Positions 15,118 to 23,033 of a stretch of DNA of 64,000 nt are shown here, one piece after another. This stretch comes from Nocardioides sp. dk884. Its GTDB lineage: Bacteria; Actinomycetota; Actinomycetes; Propionibacteriales; Nocardioidaceae. Every line of letters begins with the position of its first letter. The first letter of the stretch is position 1. Made by a program: the position numbers and the translations under genes. The notes under the pieces were generated by a model. The model worked only from the letters and a program-made list of their open reading frames with translations. It was not told the origin of the DNA and did not search any database. The DNA is taken from positions 2,021,501 to 2,085,500 of the forward strand of contig NZ_CP045649.1 of assembly GCF_009557055.1 (NCBI RefSeq). The letters are read 5' to 3'.

Positions 15118-15854
15118 GCCTCGACCTCCGCGCGCGCCGCGACCCGGTGGGCCAAGAACGACGCGACCTCGCCGGGCGTCGTACCGCGCCCGAAGACGCG
15201 GTCGACGCCGAGCTCGGCGGCCGCGGACTCCTCGAACCGGGGCCCGCCGACGACCAGCAGCGGGCGGTCGCCGTCGGGGTACGCCGCGGCGAACCCGGCG
15301 GCCACCTCGCGGGCGTGCAGCAGGTGCGCGTCGCGCTGGGTGACCACCTGGGAGACGAGCACCGCGTCGGCGCGGTCCTCCACCGCGCGGGCGACGAGGT
15401 CGTCGACGGCGACCTGGGCGCCGAGGTTCACCACCTTGACCTCGCGGTAGTACTCCAGGCCCTTCTCCCCCGCGAACCCCTTGATGTTGAGGATCGCGTC
15501 GATGCCCACGGTGTGCGCGTCGGTGCCGACACAGGCGCCGACCACCACCAGACGGCGGCGCAGCGCGCGCCGGATGGCGGCGTTGACCTCCGCCGGGGTG
15601 AGCAGCGGGTAGTCGCGCTCGACCACCTGCACCGTGTCGGTGTCGACGAGGTGGGAGACCCGTCCGTAGACCACGAAGAACGTGAAGCCCGGGCCCATCG
15701 CCTGGGCGTGCACCACCATCGCCGGGTCCATGCCCATGGACGCCGCGAGCTGCGCGGCGGCGCCCTCCGCGACCTTCGAGTGCGGCAGCGGGAGGGTGAA
15801 GCTGAGCTGCACCATCCCGTCCCCGGTGGTGTCGCCGTAGGGGCGCACGATCAT
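15114..15854 (-). CDS. kamE: Lysine 5,6-aminomutase beta subunit (B12-binding)
   Basis: 246 residues. N-terminal dimerisation region, then a cobalamin-binding Rossmann domain with the base-off motif DAHTVG (112-117, His114 as lower ligand) and GGPRFEESAAAELGVDRVF. Lys140 in EYYREVKVVN probably corresponds to the lysine that holds PLP in the resting enzyme. With KamD it moves the terminal amino group of beta-lysine from C6 to C5. Overlaps kamD and kal by 4 bp each. Confidence 0.95.
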   Translation of the reverse strand: MIVRPYGDTTGDGMVQLSFTLPLPHSKVAEGAAAQLAASMGMDPAMVVHAQAMGPGFTFFVVYGRVSHLVDTDTVQVVERDYPLLTPAEVNAAIRRALRRRLVVVGACVGTDAHTVGIDAILNIKGFAGEKGLEYYREVKVVNLGAQVAVDDLVARAVEDRADAVLVSQVVTQRDAHLLHAREVAAGFAAAYPDGDRPLLVVGGPRFEESAAAELGVDRVFGRGTTPGEVASFLAHRVAARAEVEA

Positions 15855-17410
15855 GACTCCTCCAGCAGGTCGGTGGCGGGGTTGTGGTAGCCGTCGGCCT
15901 TCTCGGCGACGCCGTCCAGTCCGCGCCCGCCGTCGGCGGGGCGGCGCATCAGCCCGAACGTGCCGTCGGCGATCGCGTCGAGCAGGCCGTGCTCGTGCGC
16001 GGTGATCCGGGTGAGCAGGTCGACCGACTCCCCCAGCACCTGCCGGGCACGGGTGGCGATCAGGCCGTCGGGGGCGGGGTGGAAGTCCTCGCGCAGCCCA
16101 CCCGCCGCCTCCAGCACGTAGCGCACGTTGCGCAGCGCCAGGTCGCGATCGGAGAGCCACGGGGTCACCACCGCCTCGGTCATCATCCCGACCAGCAGGA
16201 TGCCCTGGCCGGTGAGCGCGCCGGCGAGGTTGAAGAACCCGTCCAGCAGGTAGCCGCGGAACACGTTCCCGGTCATGTGCCGGGTCGGCGGCATCCACTT
16301 CAGCGGCGCGTCCGGGAACAGCTCGCGGGCCAGCAGCGCGTGGGCGAGCTCCAGGCGGAAGGAGTCGGGCAGGTCCGGGTCGATCTCGAAGGCGTGCCCG
16401 AGCCCGAGCTGCCAGTCCTCCAGCCCGGCCTCCTTGGCGAAGTACTCGTTGAGCAGCTGGCTGGTGGTCACTGTGTGCGCGGCCTCCACCGCGTCGGCGG
16501 TGGTGAGGTAGTTGTCCTCGCCGGTGTTGATGATGATCCCCGCGCGGGCGTGGACCTGGCGGCTGAAGCGCTGGTCGACGAAGGTGCGCACCGGGTTGAT
16601 GTCGCGGAACAAGATCCCGTACATCGAGTCGTTGAGCATCATGTCGAGCCGCTCGAGCCCGGCCAGGACGGCGATCTCGGGCATGCACAGCCCGCTGGCG
16701 TAGTTGGTCAGCCGCACGTAGCGGCCGAGCTCGCGGCTGGACTCATCGAGCGCGGCGCGCATCAGCCGGAAGTTCTCCTGGGTGGCGTAGGTGCCGGCGA
16801 AGCCCTCGTGGGTCTCCCCCTCCGGCACGTAGTCCAGCAGGCTCTGGCCGGTGGAGCGGATCACCGCGATCACGTCCGCGCCCTCGCGGGCGGCCTGCTG
16901 GGCCTGCGGGATGTCCTCGCGGATGTCGCCGGTGGCCACGATCAGGTAGATCCACGGCTTGCTGGGGGCGTCGCCGTGGGTGTCGATCATCGTCCGGCGC
17001 TCGACGCGGCGCTGGTCGATGCGCGCCAGCCCCTGGCCGACCAGGTCGCGGGAGGCCGTGCGCGCCCGCTCGGCGTCCGCGCCGGACGGCAGCCGGAACG
17101 AGACCGAACCGGCAGCTGCCTTCTGGGCGAGCGTGGCCAGGTCGTCGGCCTCGCCGCGCAGGAGCGCGTCCCAGACCGGGAGCGCGACGCCGTGCTCGAG
17201 GCCGACCTCGTCGCGCACCGCGTCGGCGAGACGGTTGACCCACGGGGTCCCCTCGGCGTCGGCGCCGCCCAGCCCGGCCAGGCGCAGCGTGGCGCGCTCG
17301 ACGGCGACGGTGGTGTGCTCCCGCGCCATCCGCACGATCGGCTCCCCGGCGCGCCGGGCGAGCTCGCGGGCCTGGCGGATGGTGGTGGGGTCGAGGTCCA
17401 GGGTGCTCAT
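15851..17410 (-). CDS. kamD: Lysine 5,6-aminomutase alpha subunit
   Basis: 519 residues, the usual length for KamD. TIM-barrel subunit that binds adenosylcobalamin, PLP and substrate; recognisable stretches are STGQSLLDYVPEGETHEGF, YATQENFRLMRAALDE, RLTNYASGLCMPEIA and PTRHMTGNVFRGYLLDG. Start ATG overlaps the kdd stop by 4 bp and its stop overlaps kamE by 4 bp, so subunits are made in ratio by translational coupling. Needs cobalamin, as does MetH encoded at 45633-49373. Confidence 0.95.
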   Translation of the reverse strand: MSTLDLDPTTIRQARELARRAGEPIVRMAREHTTVAVERATLRLAGLGGADAEGTPWVNRLADAVRDEVGLEHGVALPVWDALLRGEADDLATLAQKAAAGSVSFRLPSGADAERARTASRDLVGQGLARIDQRRVERRTMIDTHGDAPSKPWIYLIVATGDIREDIPQAQQAAREGADVIAVIRSTGQSLLDYVPEGETHEGFAGTYATQENFRLMRAALDESSRELGRYVRLTNYASGLCMPEIAVLAGLERLDMMLNDSMYGILFRDINPVRTFVDQRFSRQVHARAGIIINTGEDNYLTTADAVEAAHTVTTSQLLNEYFAKEAGLEDWQLGLGHAFEIDPDLPDSFRLELAHALLARELFPDAPLKWMPPTRHMTGNVFRGYLLDGFFNLAGALTGQGILLVGMMTEAVVTPWLSDRDLALRNVRYVLEAAGGLREDFHPAPDGLIATRARQVLGESVDLLTRITAHEHGLLDAIADGTFGLMRRPADGGRGLDGVAEKADGYHNPATDLLEES

Positions 17411-18465
17411 CGCTCCACCCGCTCGCTCAGCAGCTCGCGGACGCCGGGATGGCGCCGCACCAGGTCGAGGGCGTACGCCGCGTGCCCGGGCACGTAGCCG
17501 TTGCCGAGGAGCATCGTGACGTCGGCGGCCAGGCCCTCGGCGCCGAGCGCGGCCGCGGAGAAGGAGGTGGCCATCGAGAAGAACACGACGGTGCCGCGCT
17601 CGGCGGTGGCCAGCACCGCCCCGCCCTCGCAGCCCGGCACGTCCACGCACACCACGCTCACGTCGGCGGGTCCGCCGGCCTCGAGGACCGCGTCGCGCAG
17701 CGCGATCGGATCGCGGGCGTCGGCGATGACCACCACGTCAGCCAGCCCGGTGGCCGCGAGGCGCCGGGCCTCCGCCTCGCTCGGGACCACCCCGACCGTG
17801 CGCCCGGCACCGGCCTCGCGGGCCGCGGCCAGGCTCAACGACCCGGACTTGCCCCCGCCGCCCAGCACCGCGACCGTCGGCGGGTGGGCGCCGGGGCGCG
17901 CGGCGTACTGCTCCACGACGCGGCGGGTCAGCGCGGGTGCGCCGCAGACGTCCATCACCGCCAGGCTGAGTGCGGTCGGCAGGTCCTCGGGCAGCACCGC
18001 GGCCACGGAGCGGCCGAAGAGCACCGCGTAGCCGGTGCACGGCACCTGCTCGCCGAGGCCGTCCCAGCGGGCCAGGTCGTCCTCGATCACCAGCGGGGTC
18101 AGGGTCAGCGAGACCAGGGTCGCGACCCGCTCCCCCACCCGCAGCCCGAGCGGGGACTCGGGCCCGACCTCCTCGACCGTGCCGACGAGCATGCCGCCGG
18201 AGCCGGTGACGGGGTTCTGCATCTTGCCGCGCGCCGCGACGATGTCGAGCGCCGTGCGGCGTACGGCCGCACCGTCGCCGGCGTGGGCGTGCGCGAGCTG
18301 GCGGTACGACGCCGCGTCCAGGTTGAGCCGCTCCACGCGCACCCGGACCTCGTCGGGCCACAGCTCGCGGCGGGTGTCGAGGCGCTCGGCGGCCTGCGGG
18401 AGGACCCGCTCCGCGTCGAGCACGCGGTGCAGGCCGGTCGGGTCGCTGGTGAGCAACGCGCGCAT
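17407..18465 (-). CDS. kdd: L-erythro-3,5-diaminohexanoate dehydrogenase
   Basis: 352 residues. MDR-like protein with a conserved N-terminus (GLHRVLDAERVLPQAAERLD), GKMQNPVTGSGGMLVGTVEEVG and the dinucleotide motif VAVLGGGGKSGSLSL. Oxidises 3,5-diaminohexanoate to 5-amino-3-oxohexanoate with NAD. First gene of the operon, with GGAG at 7 nt before the ATG. The upstream region contains a CATATCTC/CATATCTA direct repeat (18467-18482). The next enzyme of the pathway, the 3-keto-5-aminohexanoate cleavage enzyme, is not in the window. Confidence 0.93.
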   Translation of the reverse strand: MRALLTSDPTGLHRVLDAERVLPQAAERLDTRRELWPDEVRVRVERLNLDAASYRQLAHAHAGDGAAVRRTALDIVAARGKMQNPVTGSGGMLVGTVEEVGPESPLGLRVGERVATLVSLTLTPLVIEDDLARWDGLGEQVPCTGYAVLFGRSVAAVLPEDLPTALSLAVMDVCGAPALTRRVVEQYAARPGAHPPTVAVLGGGGKSGSLSLAAAREAGAGRTVGVVPSEAEARRLAATGLADVVVIADARDPIALRDAVLEAGGPADVSVVCVDVPGCEGGAVLATAERGTVVFFSMATSFSAAALGAEGLAADVTMLLGNGYVPGHAAYALDLVRRHPGVRELLSERVER

Positions 18466-18540
18466 TCATATCTCCATATCTAGCGCCGTCGGACAGGAAA
18501 TCTTCCGGCTGATAGGTGGACGGGCGGGACGATCGGCTCC

Positions 18541-18546
18541 TACTGT
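18541..18546 (+). promoter_or_regulatory. -10 box TACTGT for a leaderless kamA leader ORF
   Basis: TACTGT is followed by 7 nt and then ATG 18554, so the transcript should start on or next to that ATG. A GTGGAC at 18517-18522 is a weak -35. The promoter drives a short upstream reading frame fused by overlap to kamA. Confidence 0.5.
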
Positions 18547-18553
18547 GGCAGAC

Positions 18554-18619
18554 ATGACGCAGGTCACACAACGACCGCGCGCCCTCCGCGTCCGCCGCCA
18601 CCCGGGAGACCGCCCATGA
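18554..18619 (+). CDS. Putative 21-residue leader peptide overlapping kamA
   Basis: ATG 18554 to TGA 18619, with the TGA overlapping the kamA ATG as ATGA. The peptide begins MTQVTQRPRALRVRR and ends HPGDRP; seven of 21 residues are arginine and none is lysine. The ATG lies 7 nt after a -10 box, so it would be translated leaderless, while kamA has its own GGGAG sequence 8 nt before its ATG. It could couple kamA translation or act as an attenuator sensing arginine or ribosome state. That it is translated is inference. Confidence 0.45.
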   Translation: MTQVTQRPRALRVRRHPGDRP

Positions 18620-20007
18620 CCGTCCACGTCACCACCCCACGTCCGGACGCCCCCCGTGGCGAGCAGCCCTACGCCTACCGCCGCGCCGAGCTGGTGGAGC
18701 CCGACTGGACCCGATTCCCCGGGTGGCGCGGCGTCACGGTGGAGCAGTGGGAGTCGGTGCAGTGGCAGCGCGCGCACTGCGTGAAGAACCTGCGCCAGCT
18801 GCGCGAGCTGCTCGGTGACCTGGTCGACGACGTGTTCTACGACGACCTGGCCCGCGACCAGGCGGAGCGGGCCACGATGTCGATGCTGGTGCCGCCGCAG
18901 ATGCTGAACACGATGGCGCCGGACGCGCTCCCCGCCGGGCCGGGGTCGCTGACCGCGGCGTTCTACGCCGACCCGGTGCGCCGCTACATGGTCCCGGTCT
19001 TCTCTGACCGGCGTACCGACTGGCCCTCGCACCCGCACGCCAGCCGCGACTCCCTGCACGAGCACGCGATGTGGGCCAGCGAGGGGCTCACCCACCGTTA
19101 CCCGACCAAGGTGCTCGCCGAGCTGCTGCCCACCTGCCCGCAGTACTGCGGGCACTGCACCCGCATGGACCTGGTCGGCACCTCGACCCCGGTGGTCGAC
19201 AAGCTGCGCTTCGAGCTCAAGCCGGTCAATCGCCTCGATGCGATGCTGGACTACCTGCGGCGCACGCCGCAGGTGCGCGACGTCGTGGTCTCCGGCGGCG
19301 ACGTCGCGAACATGTCGTGGCCGCGCTTGGAGGACTTCCTCACCCGGTTGCTGGAGATCGAGAACATCCGCGACATCCGGCTCGCGACCAAGGCGCTGAT
19401 CGGGCTGCCCCAGCACTGGCTGCAGCCCGACGTGGTGGCCGGTGTCGCGCGGGTCGCCGAGCTGGCCCGCTCCCGCGGGGTGTCGCTGGCCATCCACACC
19501 CACGCCAACCACGCCCAGTCGATCACCCCGCTGGTCGCCCGGGCCAGCGGCGCGATGCTCGACGCGGGTCTGCGCGACGTACGCAACCAGGGGGTGCTGC
19601 TCGACGGGGTGAACGCCGACCCGCACAGCCTGCTCGACCTGTGCTTCCGGCTGCTCGACGACGCCCGGGTGATGCCCTACTACTTCTACATGTGCGACAT
19701 GATCCCGTTCAGCGAGCACTGGCGGGTCTCGGTCGCCCACGCCCAGCGCCTGCAGCACCAGATCATGGGCTACCTCCCCGGCTTCGCCACCCCGCGCATC
19801 GTCTGCGACGTCCCCTTCGTGGGCAAGCGGTGGGTGCACCAGCTCGCCGACTACGACACCGAGCGCGGCATCTCGTACTGGACCAAGAACTACCGCACCT
19901 CCCTCGAGAGCGCCGACCCCGACGCCCTGGAGCGCCGCTTCGAGTACTACGACCCGATCCACACGCTCCCGCCCGCCGGGCAGGCGTGGTGGGCCCGGCA
20001 CGGGTGA
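18616..20007 (+). CDS. kamA: Lysine 2,3-aminomutase (radical SAM)
   Basis: 463 residues. Radical SAM cluster CPQYCGHC with Cys174, Cys178 and Cys181, then VVVSGGDVANMSW and a long barrel. Converts L-lysine to L-beta-lysine, the first step of the pathway completed by kamDE, kdd and kal encoded divergently. Classical enzymes bind PLP through a PGGGGK motif; here the equivalent seems to be DVPFVGKRW with Lys404, so this is a divergent subgroup. Shine-Dalgarno GGGAG precedes the ATG, which also overlaps the leader ORF stop. A 59-bp element begins 7 nt after the stop. Confidence 0.9.
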   Translation: MTVHVTTPRPDAPRGEQPYAYRRAELVEPDWTRFPGWRGVTVEQWESVQWQRAHCVKNLRQLRELLGDLVDDVFYDDLARDQAERATMSMLVPPQMLNTMAPDALPAGPGSLTAAFYADPVRRYMVPVFSDRRTDWPSHPHASRDSLHEHAMWASEGLTHRYPTKVLAELLPTCPQYCGHCTRMDLVGTSTPVVDKLRFELKPVNRLDAMLDYLRRTPQVRDVVVSGGDVANMSWPRLEDFLTRLLEIENIRDIRLATKALIGLPQHWLQPDVVAGVARVAELARSRGVSLAIHTHANHAQSITPLVARASGAMLDAGLRDVRNQGVLLDGVNADPHSLLDLCFRLLDDARVMPYYFYMCDMIPFSEHWRVSVAHAQRLQHQIMGYLPGFATPRIVCDVPFVGKRWVHQLADYDTERGISYWTKNYRTSLESADPDALERRFEYYDPIHTLPPAGQAWWARHG

Positions 20008-20014
20008 GGGTGCG

Positions 20015-20073
20015 ACGTTTGGTCCCCAACGACATCTTTCGGGCCCCGTTTGTTGTCGTTGGGGACCAAACGT
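20015..20073. repeat. 59-bp palindromic element, copy 3
   Basis: Both 20-bp arms (20015-20034 and 20054-20073) are perfect to consensus. Spacer TCTTTCGGGCCCCGTTTGT. Lies between converging kamA (7 nt after its stop) and the Lrp gene (51 nt from its stop). Confidence 0.93.
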
Positions 20074-20124
20074 GAGGGTTTTCGACGCCCGCCGACGCCG
20101 GCGACCACCCGCCGGGAGCGATCC

Positions 20125-20580
20125 TCAGCCGGTGACCGGGCGGCTCTCGTAGTACGTCGAGAGCACGATCGTGGTGCGGGTGGAGACGTTGGCGGCGGCG
20201 CGGATGCGGGCCAGCAGGTCCTCGAGGGCCGCGGGGGTGGCGGTGCGGACCTTCAACATGTACGACTCGTCGCCGGCCACCGACCAGCACGACTCGATCT
20301 CGGGGACGTCGCGCAGCCGCTCGGGGCAGTCGTCGGGCTGGGAGGGGTCGATCGGGCGGATCGAGATGAACGCGGTGAGCGGCAGACCGAGCTGGCCGTG
20401 GTTGACCGTGGCGCCGTAGCCGAGGATCAGGCCGCGCTGCTCCAGGCGCTTGACCCGCTGGTGCACCGCCGAGGTGGACAGCCCCGTCGCGCGGCCGAGG
20501 TCGGTGTAGGACATCCGTCCGTCGGCAGCCAGCAGCTGCAGGATCTTGCGGTCGGTTGCCTCGACCTCGGCGGCGGTCAC
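20125..20580 (-). CDS. Lrp/AsnC family transcriptional regulator
   Basis: 151 residues, GTG start. N-terminal HTH (VEATDRKILQLLAADGRMSYTDLGRATGLSTSAVHQRVKRLEQRGLI) and C-terminal RAM ligand domain (VAGDESYMLKVRTATPAALEDLL). Lrp-type proteins sense amino acids; adjacency to the lysine pathway makes lysine or a pathway intermediate a reasonable effector, but this is inference. It diverges from the exonuclease gene across only 39 bp, so it may also autoregulate there. Confidence 0.9.
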   Translation of the reverse strand: MTAAEVEATDRKILQLLAADGRMSYTDLGRATGLSTSAVHQRVKRLEQRGLILGYGATVNHGQLGLPLTAFISIRPIDPSQPDDCPERLRDVPEIESCWSVAGDESYMLKVRTATPAALEDLLARIRAAANVSTRTTIVLSTYYESRPVTG

Positions 20581-20619
20581 GTCGCTCAGAGTGCCACAGC
20601 CTCGTGGGAGGATCCGAGG

Positions 20620-21555
20620 GTGACCGCACCGCAGACACCTGGCCACCTGATGCTCCTGGACACCGCGTCGATGTACTTCCGCGCGTTCTTCGGCGTACCC
20701 GAGATCCTCGCTCCCGACGGCACCACCCCGGTGAATGCGGTGCGCGGGCTGATGGACTTCATCTCCCGTCTGGTCGAGGAGTACCGCCCCACCGAGCTGG
20801 TGTGCTGTTGGGACAACGACTGGCGCCCGCAGTGGCGCGTCGACCTGGTGCCGACCTACAAGACCCACCGCGTCGAGGCCGAGGTCGAGCAGGCGCCCGA
20901 CGTCGAGGTCGTGCCGGACCCGCTGCAGGTGCAGGTGCCGATCATCCGCGACGTGCTGGCGGCCTTCGGGATCGCGGTCGTCGGGGCTGACGGCTACGAG
21001 GCCGACGACGTGATCGGAACCCTCGCCACCGGCGCAGGGCGCCCGGTCGACGTGGTGACCGGGGACCGCGACCTGTTCCAGCTCGTCGACGACGCCGCCG
21101 AGGTGCGGGTGCTCTACATCGCGCGCGGCATCAGCAAGCACGAGCGGGTCACCAACGACTGGGTGCGGGCCAAGTACGCGGTGGACGCGGCGCAGTACGC
21201 CGACTTCGCCACGATGCGCGGCGACGCCTCCGACGGCCTGCCGGGCGTCAAGGGCGTCGGGGAGAAGACCGCGGCAACCCTGCTGGAGCGCTACGGCGAC
21301 ATGCCCGGCATCCTCGCCGCCGCCGCGGACCCGGACTCCGGCATGGGACCCGGGCCGCGCGCGAAGATCAAGGCCGCGGCCGACTACCTCGCCGTCGCCC
21401 CGCAGGTGGTCGCGGTCGCCCGCGATCTCGACCTGCCGCGCACCGGCCACGAGATCCCCCGCTCCCCCGCCGACCCCGACCGGGTACGCGCCCTCGCCGC
21501 CCAGTGGGGGCTCGAGTCGCCCACCGAGCGGCTGCTGAAGGCGCTCGCCGGCTGA
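20620..21555 (+). CDS. 5'-3' exonuclease / flap endonuclease (PolA N-terminal type)
   Basis: 311 residues, GTG start. Stand-alone FEN domain: LMLLDTASMYFRAFFG, DGYEADDVIGTLA (metal acidic cluster), VVTGDRDLFQLV, and the helix-hairpin-helix GDASDGLPGVKGVGEKTAATLLERYG. Such proteins process RNA primers or flaps alongside PolA. No DNA polymerase part is present. A 59-bp element begins 23 nt after the stop. Confidence 0.93.
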   Translation: MTAPQTPGHLMLLDTASMYFRAFFGVPEILAPDGTTPVNAVRGLMDFISRLVEEYRPTELVCCWDNDWRPQWRVDLVPTYKTHRVEAEVEQAPDVEVVPDPLQVQVPIIRDVLAAFGIAVVGADGYEADDVIGTLATGAGRPVDVVTGDRDLFQLVDDAAEVRVLYIARGISKHERVTNDWVRAKYAVDAAQYADFATMRGDASDGLPGVKGVGEKTAATLLERYGDMPGILAAAADPDSGMGPGPRAKIKAAADYLAVAPQVVAVARDLDLPRTGHEIPRSPADPDRVRALAAQWGLESPTERLLKALAG

Positions 21556-21578
21556 GGTCTGCGGCCCTCGGGGATGCG

Positions 21579-21637
21579 ACGTTTGGTCCCCAACGACATT
21601 CCCGTGGCCCGAAGATGTGTCGTTTGGGACCAAACGA
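21579..21637. repeat. 59-bp palindromic element, copy 4
   Basis: Left arm 21579-21598 perfect. Spacer TTCCCGTGGCCCGAAGATG. Right arm 21618-21637 TGTCGTTTGGGACCAAACGA, two mismatches. Between converging genes, 23 nt after the exonuclease stop and 24 nt from the VOC gene stop. Together with copy 5 it brackets the VOC gene. Confidence 0.92.
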
Positions 21638-21661
21638 CAACGTTCCTGGCCTCGGCCCCGG

Positions 21662-22045
21662 TCAGGCCACGCAGAACTCATTGCCCTCGGGGTCGCGCAT
21701 CACGACGTGGCCGAGCACGTCGCCGTAGTGCTGCTCGCGGATCACGGAGCCGCCGAGGCGAGTGAGGTCGCGAACCTTGTCGCGGATCAGCTGTGCCCGC
21801 GCGGCGATGTCCGTGCTCTCCTCGCCGGCCACCCGGATGTCGATGTGGAACCGGTTCTTCGCTTCCTTGGCCTCGGGGACGCGCAGCCACGCGATCGCGG
21901 GGCCCTTGCCGGACGGGTCGACGATGGAGGCGCCGTCCGGTTCCTCGTATCCCGGCTCGAGGACGTACCCGAGCGCGCTCGCCCAGAACGCCGCCAGCGC
22001 GTGCGGGTCGTTCGCGTCACCGCCCAACGTCCAGTGCATCGCCAT
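21662..22045 (-). CDS. VOC (glyoxalase/bleomycin resistance-like) family protein
   Basis: 127 residues. Glyoxalase-fold pattern: MHWTLGGDANDPHALAAFWASALGY, RFHIDIRV (metal or ligand strand), and C-terminal VMRDPEGNEFCVA. Actinobacterial relatives are usually of unknown substrate; some confer resistance by binding or modifying toxic compounds. Leaderless ATG: a TACGCT -10 box (22052-22057 on this strand) lies 6 nt upstream. The gene is a single transcription unit bracketed by 59-bp elements 4 and 5. Confidence 0.85.
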   Translation of the reverse strand: MAMHWTLGGDANDPHALAAFWASALGYVLEPGYEEPDGASIVDPSGKGPAIAWLRVPEAKEAKNRFHIDIRVAGEESTDIAARAQLIRDKVRDLTRLGGSVIREQHYGDVLGHVVMRDPEGNEFCVA

Positions 22046-22162
22046 GGGAGGAGCGTAGGTCGGGTTGCAGGTCCTCGGGGTCCGCAACGGCGACGACAGC
22101 CGCCCGGGCGGACCGCTCACCTGGGTGGCCTGGGGGGTGGGTGCTCGGGGTCGGGCGATGCG

Positions 22163-22221
22163 ACGTTTGGTCCCAAACGACATCCCGGGGGCCCGAAATG
22201 TTGTCGTTGGGGACCAAACGA
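22163..22221. repeat. 59-bp palindromic element, copy 5 (between divergent genes)
   Basis: Left arm 22163-22182 with one mismatch (TCCCAAACGACA). Spacer TCCCGGGGGCCCGAAATGT, itself almost palindromic. Right arm 22202-22221 has one mismatch at the end. This is the only copy not next to a stop codon: it lies between the divergent starts at 22045 and 22294, upstream of both -10 boxes. Confidence 0.92.
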
Positions 22222-22293
22222 CGACGTCGCGGCCCCCGGTCGGCCTCCTGTCGGCGCCGCAGGCGCTCACCAACCCCCTCGTAGCGTGAGCCC

Positions 22294-22953
22294 ATGGATC
22301 GCATCGCAATCGTCGGGGGCCACGGTCAGGTGGCCCAGCAGCTCATCCACGTCCTGCGCCGCAGCGAGCACACCCCGGTGGCGCTGGTGCGCCGCGAGGA
22401 GTACCGCGAGGAGCTGGAGTCCCAGGGCGCCGAGGTGCGCCTGCTCGACATCGAGGCCCAGGACGCCGCGGGGTTCGCGGAGGCGTTCGCCGGCTGTGCC
22501 GCGGTGGTCTTCGCCGCCGGCGGCGGCCCGGACGGCAACATCGAGCGCAAGCGCACGGTGGATCTGGAGGGGTCGCTGAAGTCGATCGACGGCGCTCGCC
22601 GGGCCGGGATCGTCCGGTTCGTGCAGGTCTCCGCGATCGGAGTCGACAACCCGCTGCCCGAGGACACCGCGCCGGTCTGGAAGGCGTACGTCGAGGCCAA
22701 GCGTGACGCCGACGCGGCGCTGCGCGACAGCGGGCTGGACTGGACGATCCTGCGCCCCGGCATGCTCACCGACGACCCGGCCACCGGTGAGGTCGAGCTG
22801 GGCGGCGAGGTCGAGCGTGACGCGGTGACCCGCGCCGACGTGGCGGCGGTGATCGCGGCCGTCCTCGACACCCCGGGCAGCATCCGGCACCAGTGGAACC
22901 TGGTCAACGGCACCACCCCGGTCGCGGAAGCGGTCGCAGCGGCGTCCAGCTGA
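22294..22953 (+). CDS. NAD(P)-binding atypical SDR (SDR_a5-like)
   Basis: 219 residues. N-terminal nucleotide motif IAIVGGHGQVAQQLI, VRREEYREELESQGAEVRLLDIE, AAVVFAAGGG and RFVQVSAIGVDNP, ending before a classical catalytic YxxxK but with AYVEAKRDAD in that position. Family members act as NAD(P)-dependent reductases or sensors. Leaderless: TAGCGT at 22282-22287, 6 nt before the ATG. Ends at a bidirectional hairpin. Confidence 0.85.
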   Translation: MDRIAIVGGHGQVAQQLIHVLRRSEHTPVALVRREEYREELESQGAEVRLLDIEAQDAAGFAEAFAGCAAVVFAAGGGPDGNIERKRTVDLEGSLKSIDGARRAGIVRFVQVSAIGVDNPLPEDTAPVWKAYVEAKRDADAALRDSGLDWTILRPGMLTDDPATGEVELGGEVERDAVTRADVAAVIAAVLDTPGSIRHQWNLVNGTTPVAEAVAAASS

Positions 22954-22999
22954 TCGCGCCAACACCTGCCCAGTCAGGACGACTCAGTCAACACGACTC

Positions 23000-23024
23000 A
23001 GCCCGGGGCCACCGGCCCCGGGCT
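23000..23024. terminator. 11-bp GC-rich bidirectional hairpin
   Basis: AGCCCGGGGCC (23000-23010) and its complement (23014-23024) around an ACC loop, between the converging SDR and helY genes (helY stop at 23034). A GACTCAGTCAACACGACTCAG near-repeat precedes it. Confidence 0.7.
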
Positions 23025-23033
23025 GGTCGCTGC

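Noticed and set aside
18467..18482. CATATCTC/CATATCTA direct repeat as a kdd operator
   Set aside because: Too short, and part of it is the GGAG ribosome-binding region of kdd read on the other strand; no second site supports it.
20015..20073. 59-bp elements as ordinary rho-independent terminators
   Set aside because: No T tract follows, arm sequence and spacer length are fixed between unrelated genes, and one copy lies between divergent promoters. A role at 3' ends is possible but simple independent terminators would not share sequence.
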